Assembly (NCBI RefSeq): GCF_014648515.1
Contig: NZ_BMRG01000004.1
Span: 57,324-118,958, forward strand
Length of the DNA: 61,635 bases
Direction: 5' to 3'
DNA from: Saccharothrix coeruleofusca
GTDB lineage: Bacteria; Actinomycetota; Actinomycetes; Mycobacteriales; Pseudonocardiaceae
Under the pieces are notes generated by a model, which ran no database searches, was not told the DNA's origin, and saw nothing but the letters and a program-made list of their open reading frames with translations. The position numbers and the translations under genes were made by a program. Positions 7,241-14,359 of the stretch are shown here, in pieces. How positions within the stretch are numbered: position 1 is the stretch's first letter; every line of letters begins with the position of its first letter.

Positions 7241-8391
7241 GCGTCCAACGCGCGCGCCAGGTCCTCCCACAGGTCCTCGACGTCCTCGATGCCCACCGAC
7301 AGCCGGATCGTGCCGCCGGTGATGCCCGCGGCGTTCAGCTCCGCCTCGTCCAACTGCCGGTGCGACGTGCTGGCCGGGTGGAGCACCAGCGTCTCCGGCC
7401 CGCCCAACGAGGGCGCCAGCACCACCAGGCCCAACCCCGCCACGAACTTCCGCCCCGCCTCGGCGTCCGCCAGGTCGAAGGAGAACGCGCTGCCGTACCC
7501 GTCGAGCACGCGCGAGGCCACCGCGTGGCTGGGGTGGGTGGCCAGGCCCGGCCAGTGCACCGCCCGCACCGCCGGGTGCTCGGCCAACCGGCGGGCCAGG
7601 ACGGCGGCGTTCTCCTCGTGCCTGCGCACCCGCAGCGCCAACGTGCGCATACCCCGGATGGTCAACCACGCGGCGAACGGGTCCGGCGTGACGCCCAGTT
7701 CCACGGAGTGGCCCCACGTCGAGCGGTGGAGGCGCTCGTCGGCGAAGACCGCCACACCGCCGGTGACGTCGCTGTGCCCACCCAGGTACTTCGTGGCGGA
7801 GTGGACCACCACGTCCGCGCCGTGCTCGATCGGACGGCACAGCAGCGGTGTGGCGAAGGTGTTGTCCACGACCACGAGCACGTCCCCGACCGCCTCGGCC
7901 AGCGCGGGCAGGTCGCTCACGTGCCCGCTCGGGTTGGCGATGCTCTCCAGGTAGAGCACCCTGGTCTCCGGCCGCGCCGCCGCGCGCACCTCGTCCGGGT
8001 CGTGGCCGCCGACCCAGCTCACCGCGATGCCCCACCGCGCCAGGTCGCGCAGCAGGGCGTGCGTGCCACCGTAGAGCGAGCGCTGGGCGATCACGTGGTC
8101 GCCCGCGCTGAGGTTGGCCAGCAGCACGGCGTTGATCGCGCCCATCCCGGACGAGGTGGCCAGCGCCGCCGCACCGCCCTCCAGCGCCGCGACGGCGTCC
8201 TCCAGCACCCGGACCGTCGGGTTGCCGAACCGGGTGTAGACGAACGCCCCGTCCGGCCGGGTCATGCTGTCGGCCAGCACGTCGAGGTCGTCGAAGGCGA
8301 AGTTGGAGGTCTGGTAGAGCGGCACGGCGAGTGGCCTGCTGCCGGTCTGCGCGGGGATCTCGGTGCGCACAACGCGGGTGTCGGGTCGCAT
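7237..8391 (-). CDS. Cys/Met metabolism PLP-dependent enzyme (cystathionine gamma-lyase/synthase type), 384 aa
   Basis: The protein follows the gamma-family of PLP enzymes from end to end: an N-terminal VPLYQTSNFAF, YTRFGNPT, the cofactor-stacking segment SSGMGAI, and the PLP-binding lysine in SATKYLGGHSDV at about residue 200. GTIRLSVGIED near the C-terminus is equally typical. Members make or break carbon-sulfur bonds in cysteine, homocysteine and methionine; which of cystathionine gamma-synthase, gamma-lyase, methionine gamma-lyase or O-acetylhomoserine sulfhydrylase cannot be told from motifs alone. ATG 8391 gives the standard N-terminus; the much longer open frame upstream is antisense to the next gene. 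It is divergent, by 63 bp, from a MocR-type regulator that probably controls it. Confidence 0.88.
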   Translation of the reverse strand: MRPDTRVVRTEIPAQTGSRPLAVPLYQTSNFAFDDLDVLADSMTRPDGAFVYTRFGNPTVRVLEDAVAALEGGAAALATSSGMGAINAVLLANLSAGDHVIAQRSLYGGTHALLRDLARWGIAVSWVGGHDPDEVRAAARPETRVLYLESIANPSGHVSDLPALAEAVGDVLVVVDNTFATPLLCRPIEHGADVVVHSATKYLGGHSDVTGGVAVFADERLHRSTWGHSVELGVTPDPFAAWLTIRGMRTLALRVRRHEENAAVLARRLAEHPAVRAVHWPGLATHPSHAVASRVLDGYGSAFSFDLADAEAGRKFVAGLGLVVLAPSLGGPETLVLHPASTSHRQLDEAELNAAGITGGTIRLSVGIEDVEDLWEDLARALDA

Positions 8392-8393
8392 GG

Positions 8394-8469
8394 GCCGATC
8401 ATCGGCGCGGCGGCGCTGCGCGGGCAGTGCCAATGCGGCTAAATTGGTCTGCCGATGAGGCCAATCGGC
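8394..8469. promoter_or_regulatory. shared operator region between PLP enzyme and MocR regulator
   Basis: GCCGAT-C-ATCGGC forms an odd-centred palindrome at 8394-8406, and the same half-sites return as GCCGAT (8451-8456) and ATCGGC (8464-8469). CCAAT/ATTGG half-sites lie at 8430-8434, 8443-8447 and 8461-8465. TAAATT at 8440-8445 can serve as the -10 element of the plus-strand gene. The sites flank both start codons, as expected for a regulator that controls itself and its divergent target. Confidence 0.5.
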
Positions 8470-9849
8470 GTGGACGACCTGGCGGGGCGGCTCGGGCGGT
8501 GGTCGGCGGGCCGGGGCTCGCTGTACCTGCTGCTGGCCGCGCGCCTGCGCGAGCTGGTCGACGAGGGGCTGCTGCCCGCCGGGACGCTGCTGCCGCCGGA
8601 CCGGGCGCTGGCCGCCGCCCTCGCGGTCGGCCGGACCACCGTGGTCGCGGCCTACGACGTGCTGCGGCAGGAGGGGCGGCTGACCCGGCGGCGGGGCAGC
8701 GGGACGTGGGTCTCGGCGGGCGGCGCGGCGGCGGCGCGGGCCGAGACCGCCAACCCGATGTTCGTCAACCTCCTGGAACCGGAGGACGGCGTGCTCCAGT
8801 TCGCCTGCGCCGGACCGGCGTCGCCGCCGCCGCGACTGGTCGCGGCCTACCAGCGGGCGATGGCCCGGCTGCCTGCCGACGACCTGGGCTACCACCCGCT
8901 GGGCCACCCGCGACTGCGGTCCGCGCTGGCCGCCCGGTACCGCGCGCTGGGCGTGCCCACCACCCCGGACCAGGTCCTGGTGACCACGGGCGGGCAGCAG
9001 GCGCTGGCGCTGGTGGTCCGCGCGCTGCTGCGACCCGGCGACGAGGTGCTGGTGGAGGCACCCACCTACCCCGGCGCGCTGGACCTGTTGCGGGAGGCCG
9101 CCGCGGTGGTCAGGGCCGAGCGGGACCTGACGGCGGCGCCTGTCGGACGAGCGGCGCTGGTGTACGCCATGCCGTCGTTCCGCAACCCCACCGGCACCTC
9201 GATGAGCACGCTGGAGCGGCAGCGCCTGGTGCGGGTGGCGGGCGGGGTGCCGCTGCTGTTCGACGAGGTGCTGTCCGACCTGGACTTCGACGCCGGGCCG
9301 CCGCGCCCGCCGGAGGCGGCGGCCATCACCGTGGCGTCGCTGAGCAAGGTGGTGTGGGGCGGCCTGCGGGTGGGCTGGGTCCGCGCCGACGCCGCGCTGA
9401 TCGCGCGCCTGGCCCGGTTCAAGGCCGTGCACGACCTGGGCGGGGCGGTGCTGGACCAGCTCGCCGCCGCGGAGCTGGTGGCCGACTACGCCGACGTGCG
9501 CGAGGAGCGCGTGGCGGCGTTGCGCGCGCAGCACGACCACCTGTGCGCGCGGCTGCGGCGCGATCTGCCCGAGTGGGAGTTCGCGCCCGCCGCGGGCGGC
9601 CAGACCCTGTGGGTGCGGCTGCCCGGCGTGGACGCGGCTTCCTACGCGCAGGTGGCGTTGCGGCACGGGGTGGCCGTGCTGCCCGGCGGCTCGCTCGACC
9701 CCACCGGCGGCAGCGGCGATCGGCTGCGGCTGCCCTTCAGCGCGCCGGTCGAGGTCGTCGACGCCGCGGTGGACCGGATGGTGGCGGCTTGGCGGCGGTT
9801 CTCGGCGGGCACCACCGCCTCGCCGGTGGTGCCGTCGCTGGTGGTCTGA
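8455..9849 (+). CDS. MocR/PdxR-type regulator: GntR winged helix fused to an aminotransferase-like domain (464 aa)
   Basis: Residues of about 15-80 form a GntR winged helix-turn-helix (LLPAGTLLPPDRALAAAL, then TTVVAAYDVLRQEGRL and RRGSGTWV). Residues of about 105-460 are a fold-type I aminotransferase domain with TTGGQQAL, SFRNPTGT and the PLP lysine in ASLSKVVWGG (about Lys298). Proteins of this class sense PLP or a PLP-linked amino compound and regulate an adjacent gene. The divergent neighbour is itself a PLP-dependent sulfur amino acid enzyme, so local regulation of that enzyme is the likely job. Start ATG 8455 lies inside the putative operator region and lacks a clear ribosome binding site. 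Confidence 0.87.
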   Translation: MRPIGVDDLAGRLGRWSAGRGSLYLLLAARLRELVDEGLLPAGTLLPPDRALAAALAVGRTTVVAAYDVLRQEGRLTRRRGSGTWVSAGGAAAARAETANPMFVNLLEPEDGVLQFACAGPASPPPRLVAAYQRAMARLPADDLGYHPLGHPRLRSALAARYRALGVPTTPDQVLVTTGGQQALALVVRALLRPGDEVLVEAPTYPGALDLLREAAAVVRAERDLTAAPVGRAALVYAMPSFRNPTGTSMSTLERQRLVRVAGGVPLLFDEVLSDLDFDAGPPRPPEAAAITVASLSKVVWGGLRVGWVRADAALIARLARFKAVHDLGGAVLDQLAAAELVADYADVREERVAALRAQHDHLCARLRRDLPEWEFAPAAGGQTLWVRLPGVDAASYAQVALRHGVAVLPGGSLDPTGGSGDRLRLPFSAPVEVVDAAVDRMVAAWRRFSAGTTASPVVPSLVV

Positions 9850-9866
9850 GGGCGTTCCCGCCGTCG

Positions 9867-9890
9867 CCGACCGGCGGCGTCCGGTCGGCG
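9867..9890. terminator. hairpin between convergent MocR and MarR genes
   Basis: A 9-bp perfect inverted repeat, GCCGACCGG and CCGGTCGGC with a 6-nt loop, sits 17 bp behind the MocR stop and 51 bp from the MarR stop. It has no U-tract, which is common for actinomycete terminators. Confidence 0.5.
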
Positions 9891-9941
9891 CTTGGGCTCA
9901 GGTTCCCTGATGCCGCGCGTTCCCGCGGTGGGGCGGGTGGT

Positions 9942-10454
9942 TCAGTCCCGTCCTCCCACCGCGATCCGCCGGGCCACCGCGATCGCGGCGAGCGAGGAGA
10001 TCCCGTGCTGCAGCACGCCGCGGAACTCCGCCTGCCGCTGCGGGCTCAGCCCGATCAGCATCCGGTCCTCCAGTTCCCGCACCGCGGGCACGCACTCGGT
10101 CATCAGCGCGTGCCCGGCCTCGGTGAGGCTGGCCAGCAGGATGCGCCGGTTGCCCGGCGCGGGCGTGCGCGTGATCAGGCCGCGCTTCTCCAGCGTCAGG
10201 ACCATCTCGTGCATGGTCTGCGGGCGCAGGAAGGAGCGCCGCGCGAGCTGGGCGGAGGACAGCGCGCCCCGGCTGCGCAGGACGCTGAGGGCGGTGTACT
10301 GCAGGGTGGTCAGCCCCAGCGGTCGCAGGGCGTCGTCCAACAGCGCCCGGATGACCATCTCCAGCCGCTTGACCAGGTACAGCGTCAGCGGCGCGCCAGG
10401 GTACCCCGGATCGGCCCGTGGCGGCTCTGCCTCGGTGCTCACGCTGGCCATCAT
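9942..10454 (-). CDS. MarR-family transcriptional regulator (about 170 aa)
   Basis: A winged helix protein with the MarR order: dimerisation helix (LYLVKRLEMVIRALLDDAL), LGLTTLQYTALSVL, recognition helix region LARRSFLRPQTMHEMVLTLEK in two overlapping motifs, and wing LITRTPAPGNRRILLASLT. MarR proteins are usually small-ligand-responsive repressors. The gene follows the NAD-dependent epimerase gene without a gap: that stop (TGA) is directly followed by GTG ATG ATG, any of which can start translation; I use the first ATG. The two genes are therefore co-transcribed, and the regulator may control the epimerase unit. Its ligand is unknown. Confidence 0.8.
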   Translation of the reverse strand: MMASVSTEAEPPRADPGYPGAPLTLYLVKRLEMVIRALLDDALRPLGLTTLQYTALSVLRSRGALSSAQLARRSFLRPQTMHEMVLTLEKRGLITRTPAPGNRRILLASLTEAGHALMTECVPAVRELEDRMLIGLSPQRQAEFRGVLQHGISSLAAIAVARRIAVGGRD

Positions 10455-10457
10455 CAC

Positions 10458-11387
10458 TCAGCGGAGCGGAAGTCGGAAGGTCTCCGCGATCGCGGCATCC
10501 ACCGAACGAGACGCCGAACCGGACGCGGACGGCTCGACGAACAGCTCCCGCAGCAGGAGCCGGGACAGGTGCGCGGGGTCCACGCCGGACTGCCTGCCGG
10601 TCAGCGCCTGCGCCAGACCGGTCAGCCGCAGCCCGGCGCGCACCACCGCGGCGGGCAGCGCGCGGACCGGGCGGCGGTTCCCGGTCGCGGCGGCCACGCG
10701 GTCGAGCAGGTCGCGCCAGGTGAGGTTCTCGTCGCAGACCGGGATGTCCTCCCCGGACGCCTCCTCCAGGGCCCGCACCGCCACCTCGGCGACGCTGCGC
10801 GCGGTGGTGGCGGCGCTGCCGCCCTCGGGCGCGAGCAGCGGCGAGCGCGAGCGCGCCCAGCGGTCCAGCGGGGCGGCCCAGTTCGGCAGCCGGTCGCCCG
10901 CGCGGCCGAACACGAACGGCAGCTCCAGCACCGCGACCGGCAGCCTGGGCCCGGCCGCCTCCCGGCCCGCGCGGGCCTGCTCGACGCGGCTGCGGATGTA
11001 GGGGTGCAGGTCGGCCAGCCGCCACTCGGGGTGCTCGCGGTGGAAGTGCGTGTAGTACGACCCCAGCACCACCGCGCGGGTCAGCCCCTCCTCGCGGGCC
11101 GCGGTCAGCAGCCGCGCCACCGGTGCCACGTTGCCCCGGTGGAACACCGGGTAGCACGGCTTGCGCGGCACCTCCCGGTCGTCCACGCCCGCCGCGAACA
11201 CGACGCCGTCGTGGCCCTCCAGCAGCGCGCGCAGCTCGGTCACCGAGGCGGTGGTGGCGTCGAGGGCGTGGTCCACGCCCTCGCGGGCGGTGCGCGCCAC
11301 CGCCGTCACGTCGTGCTCGCGCTGTCGCAGCCGCTCGACCACGTGCTGCCCGACCAACCCGCTCGCGCCGATCACCAGAACCCTCAT
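10458..11387 (-). CDS. NAD-dependent epimerase/dehydratase-type (atypical SDR) protein (309 aa)
   Basis: An N-terminal Rossmann motif is plain: MRVLVIGASGLVGQHVVE with GxxGxxG at residues 7-13. The middle contains AVVLGSYYTHFH and LHPYIRSRVEQA, where the classical YxxxK is replaced by a Tyr-Ile-Arg-Ser-Arg sequence, so dehydrogenase chemistry is not assured. LPVAVLELPFVFGRAGDRLPNWA fits the substrate-side region of extended SDR proteins. Start ATG 11387 puts the dinucleotide motif at the expected place. The substrate is unknown. The promoter region carries the first copy of the phased 14-bp array, whose nearest site is 34 bp upstream of this start. Confidence 0.75.
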   Translation of the reverse strand: MRVLVIGASGLVGQHVVERLRQREHDVTAVARTAREGVDHALDATTASVTELRALLEGHDGVVFAAGVDDREVPRKPCYPVFHRGNVAPVARLLTAAREEGLTRAVVLGSYYTHFHREHPEWRLADLHPYIRSRVEQARAGREAAGPRLPVAVLELPFVFGRAGDRLPNWAAPLDRWARSRSPLLAPEGGSAATTARSVAEVAVRALEEASGEDIPVCDENLTWRDLLDRVAAATGNRRPVRALPAAVVRAGLRLTGLAQALTGRQSGVDPAHLSRLLLRELFVEPSASGSASRSVDAAIAETFRLPLR

Positions 11388-11420
11388 GCCGTGATCATCC
11401 CGCCCCACCCCACCGCACCG

Positions 11421-11521
11421 GCAAGTACTACCCGCCCCGCCCACGCGGGCCGGTAACCACTACCCGGCTTCGGGCCGGGTAGTGGTTACGCGCGCTGTGG
11501 GACCACACGGGTAGTACTTGC
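11421..11521. repeat. phased palindromic array, copy 1 (four 14-bp sites)
   Basis: Four 14-bp sites: GCAAGTACTACCCG at 11421-11434, GTAACCACTACCCG at 11453-11466, CGGGTAGTGGTTAC at 11476-11489 and CGGGTAGTACTTGC at 11508-11521. The outer pair and the inner pair are perfect inverted repeats. Start-to-start distances are 32, 23 and 32 bp; both outer spacers are exactly 18 bp but unrelated in sequence. The array lies between the divergent epimerase and RraA-like genes. It resembles no listed terminator or IS end that I know. Confidence 0.85.
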
Positions 11522-11589
11522 AGGCGCGGGGGTCGTAGGATCGCGGTCCCGCGCCGCTGGGGCTGGCGGTGCCGAGCCAGGGGAGCGCC

Positions 11590-12282
11590 GTGCTCGATGC
11601 CTTCGCCGACCTGTCCACACCGCTGGTGGCCGACGCGTGCCTGCGCCACGGGATCGCCCCGCGCCTCGCGCCCGCCGGGGTGACCGCGCTGGTCCCCGGC
11701 CAGCGGCTGGCGGGCCGTGTGCTCCCGGCCCGCCACCACGGCAGCGTGGACGTGTTCCTGGCGGCCATCGGCTCGGCCGCGCCCGGCGACGTCCTGGTGG
11801 TGGACAACGGGGGCCGCACCGACGAGGCCTGCGTCGGCGACCTGGTGGTGCTGGAGGCCGCCGGGGCGGACCTGGCCGGTCTGCTGGTCTGGGGGCTGCA
11901 CCGCGACACCCCGGAACTGGTCGGCATCGGCCTGCCGGTGTTCAGCTACGGCCGCTACCCCTGCGGCCCGGTGCGCGAGCCCCGGTGGGAACCCGACGCC
12001 CTGACCGACGCCCGCGTCGGATCGCACGTGGTGAACTCCGAGGACGTGGTCTTCGCCGATGACGACGGCGCGCTGTTCGTCGCGGGCGAGCACGTCGAGG
12101 CGGTGCTGGCCACGGCGGGGGAGATCCACCGCGTCGAGCGCGACCAGGCCGACCGGATTCGCGCGGGTGAGGCGCTGCGCGCGCAGACCGCTTTCGACGA
12201 CTACCTGGCACGCCGCGCCGCTGACCCGTCCTACTCCTTCCGCGCGCACCTGCGGCGGATCAGCGGTGCGGTCGAGGAGTAG
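11590..12282 (+). CDS. RraA-family protein (230 aa)
   Basis: The RraA/4-hydroxy-4-methyl-2-oxoglutarate aldolase fold is indicated by LSTPLVADACLRHG, by the block GDVLVVDNGGRTDEACVGD around residues 75-95, and by LVWGLHRDTPEL with the conserved Arg-Asp pair. Some family members are aldolases or decarboxylases acting on oxaloacetate-like acids, others bind RNase E; the sequence does not decide this, although an enzyme is more likely in an actinomycete. GTG 11590 is chosen over GTG 11569 because AGGGGAG lies 4 nt before it. The gene is divergent from the epimerase gene across the phased array, whose last site ends 69 bp upstream of this start. Confidence 0.75.
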   Translation: MLDAFADLSTPLVADACLRHGIAPRLAPAGVTALVPGQRLAGRVLPARHHGSVDVFLAAIGSAAPGDVLVVDNGGRTDEACVGDLVVLEAAGADLAGLLVWGLHRDTPELVGIGLPVFSYGRYPCGPVREPRWEPDALTDARVGSHVVNSEDVVFADDDGALFVAGEHVEAVLATAGEIHRVERDQADRIRAGEALRAQTAFDDYLARRAADPSYSFRAHLRRISGAVEE

Positions 12283-12448
12283 CGATCGCGGAGGTCGGGC
12301 GGAGGTCGCGGACGGCTCTGCGCCCGCGGCGCACGCGCGAGGACTTGTGCGAGCAGAACGCGATCAGCAGGCCCGCGAGCACCGGCAGGATCCAGGCGCC
12401 GCCGACCACCGACACGCACAGCAGCGTGATCCACAGCAGCAGTCTCAT
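12260..12448 (-). CDS. small single-span membrane protein (62 aa), possible
   Basis: A short frame with one clear hydrophobic segment at residues 2-32 (MRLLLWITLLCVSVVGG onward), followed by a basic, Arg-rich tail. It overlaps the 3' end of the RraA-like gene by 23 bp on the opposite strand. The ribosome binding site is weak. The long, well-formed membrane segment is the only evidence for a real gene, and the basic tail could be antisense noise. Confidence 0.4.
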   Translation of the reverse strand: MRLLLWITLLCVSVVGGAWILPVLAGLLIAFCSHKSSRVRRGRRAVRDLRPTSAIATPRPHR

Positions 12449-12655
12449 GGGATGAGAATAGGGAGACGTCGGTCACATCGCCGCTGATTTAAGCAAGGCT
12501 TGACATCCGGGGCCGCTCTCGAAAAAACATTCGCTTCCGCCTTCGCCTGCCCGATCGTGGATCTCGCCCCCATTGGGGTGAGCCGCACGTGAAGCCTTGG
12601 TGAACGCATCGCGATCACGGGTCCGGCGAGCGGACGGACCGATCGACAATCGGCC

Positions 12656-14329
12656 GTGCGATTCCTCCGATCGGCGTTGGAATTCCTCGGTGGACCCGGT
12701 CCGGTCGCTTTGGCGATCGCCCTGCTGTTCGCCGCCCCGGTCATCGACCGGCTGTTCGTGCGGCGCAAGCGCATCAGCTACCGCGTGCTCTACAACTCCA
12801 AGATCGGTCTGGGCCCCGAGCAGCTGCACGACGGCGCGGACGGGGCCCCGACCGACGCGCCCCGGCTGCGCGAGCTGGTCGACCTGCTGGACCGGATGAG
12901 CATCGTGGTCCTGCGCGTGCGCAACAGCGGCAACTACGACATCGAGCCCGACGACTTCGAGAAGCCGCTGTCGGTGACCTTCGGCGAACGGGTGGTGTGG
13001 AACGCCAGGGTCTCCGAAGCCGCCTCCGACGAGCTGCGCGGACAGGTCCGGCGCAACCTGCGCTTCCTGCGCTCCGAGGCGGCTCCCACCGACCGGGACA
13101 CGCTGCGGACCGTGCGCGAGCGGCTGGGGCAGCGGCTGGTCAGGTGGTGGTACCCGGCCGCGGACACCGCCGCGGCGGACACCGCCGAGCCGCTGTGGCA
13201 CGGCGTGCGGCTGGAGCCGTTCACCCTGCCCCGCAAGCAGAAGTTCAAGCTCGTGGTCGTGCTGCGCCAGCCCGGTGACGGCGGCGAGATCGACAAGGAG
13301 GTCAAGATCAGCGGACGGCTGGGCGGCGCGGGCGTGCTGCACGACGAGAAGCGGCAGCGCACCTTCACCCTGCGCAGGCTCACCGGTGGCCTGGGCGTGG
13401 TGCTGGCCGCCGTGCTGCTGGTCACGCTGTGGTTCGCGCCGCCCGCCGCCGACCCGTCGGTGGCCTGCGCGGGCGGCGCGCTGCGGGTCGAGGGGTCGAG
13501 CGTGTTCATGCCCGCGCTGAAGTCCGTGGCCGACGAGTACACCAGGATCTGCCCCGGCGCGACCATCACCACCCAACCGACCGGCAGCATCGAGGGCGCA
13601 CGCGCGGTCGCCGCCGTGGACCCCGCCAAGGACCCCGCCGGGGCGGGCGGGCTGATGGCGCTGTCCGACGGCAAGCAGGACGGGGTGGACCTGCCCGCGC
13701 AGCAGGTCGCCGTGGTCGTCTACCACGTGGTGGTGCACAGCTCGGTCGGGCTGGACACGCTGACCACCGCCCAGTTGCGCGACATCTACGCGGGCGTCTA
13801 CACGGACTGGAGCCAGCTGCGCGGCGGGGCCGCGCTGCCCATCCGGATCGTCGGCCGGGGTGGCGAGTCCGGGACCAGGGAGCTGTTCGAGCGCAGGGTG
13901 CTGCTGGCGGGGGAGAGCGGGCTGTCCTCCGACGACTGCCGCACCAAGGACCGCGACCCGGCCGCCCCGGTGATCCGCTGCGAGCGCTCCCGCAACGCCG
14001 ACGTGGTGCGGGAGATCGCCTCGGTCGAGGGCGCCATCGGCTACGCCGACGCCGCGTCGGTGGCCGAGACCCGCAAGACCGGCGCGCTGAGCGCGATCAG
14101 CCTGGACGGCCGGGTGTTCGACGCGGCGGCGGGTGTAGAGGCGGGCTATCCCTTCTGGACGGTCGAGTACCTCTACACCCGCACCGAGCCGAAGCCCGGA
14201 TCGCTGCAGGAGGCCTTCCTGCGCTACCTGCGCACGCACGACACCGCGCGGGTGCGGGTCAAGGACGCCGGGTACCTGCCGTGCGCCACGGCCGAGGGGA
14301 CGCCGCTGGAGTTGTGCAACCTGCGGTGA
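12656..14329 (+). CDS. membrane-anchored protein with PstS-like substrate-binding domain (557 aa)
   Basis: Residues 1-35 contain a first membrane segment (PVALAIALLFAAPVIDRLF), then a soluble beta-rich region of about 200 residues, a second membrane segment near 243-265 (GGLGVVLAAVLLVTLWF), and an extracellular C-terminal domain. The latter has the phosphate-binding-protein pattern: VEGSSVFMPALKSVADEY, PTGSIEGARAV, LRDIYAGVYTDW, GRGGESGTRELFE and EGAIGYADA. PstS-type proteins normally deliver phosphate to an ABC transporter, but no pst genes are here, and the domain is tethered behind a second domain, so a sensor or scavenging role is possible. GTG 12656 starts the frame. It converges with the subtilase gene, with 30 bp between the stops. 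Confidence 0.7.
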   Translation: MRFLRSALEFLGGPGPVALAIALLFAAPVIDRLFVRRKRISYRVLYNSKIGLGPEQLHDGADGAPTDAPRLRELVDLLDRMSIVVLRVRNSGNYDIEPDDFEKPLSVTFGERVVWNARVSEAASDELRGQVRRNLRFLRSEAAPTDRDTLRTVRERLGQRLVRWWYPAADTAAADTAEPLWHGVRLEPFTLPRKQKFKLVVVLRQPGDGGEIDKEVKISGRLGGAGVLHDEKRQRTFTLRRLTGGLGVVLAAVLLVTLWFAPPAADPSVACAGGALRVEGSSVFMPALKSVADEYTRICPGATITTQPTGSIEGARAVAAVDPAKDPAGAGGLMALSDGKQDGVDLPAQQVAVVVYHVVVHSSVGLDTLTTAQLRDIYAGVYTDWSQLRGGAALPIRIVGRGGESGTRELFERRVLLAGESGLSSDDCRTKDRDPAAPVIRCERSRNADVVREIASVEGAIGYADAASVAETRKTGALSAISLDGRVFDAAAGVEAGYPFWTVEYLYTRTEPKPGSLQEAFLRYLRTHDTARVRVKDAGYLPCATAEGTPLELCNLR

Positions 14330-14359
14330 GCGGGGGCCGCGCCCGGACGATCCCCATCG

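Noticed and set aside
8392-9666. Upstream extension of the PLP-enzyme frame
   Set aside because: The extension is antisense to the MocR gene; ATG 8391 gives the normal N-terminus of the family.
8331-11456. A 1041-codon plus-strand frame across the MocR, MarR and epimerase genes
   Set aside because: It is out of frame with the recognisable MocR protein and antisense to the MarR and epimerase genes; Arg/Ala/Gly-rich composition marks it as a shadow.
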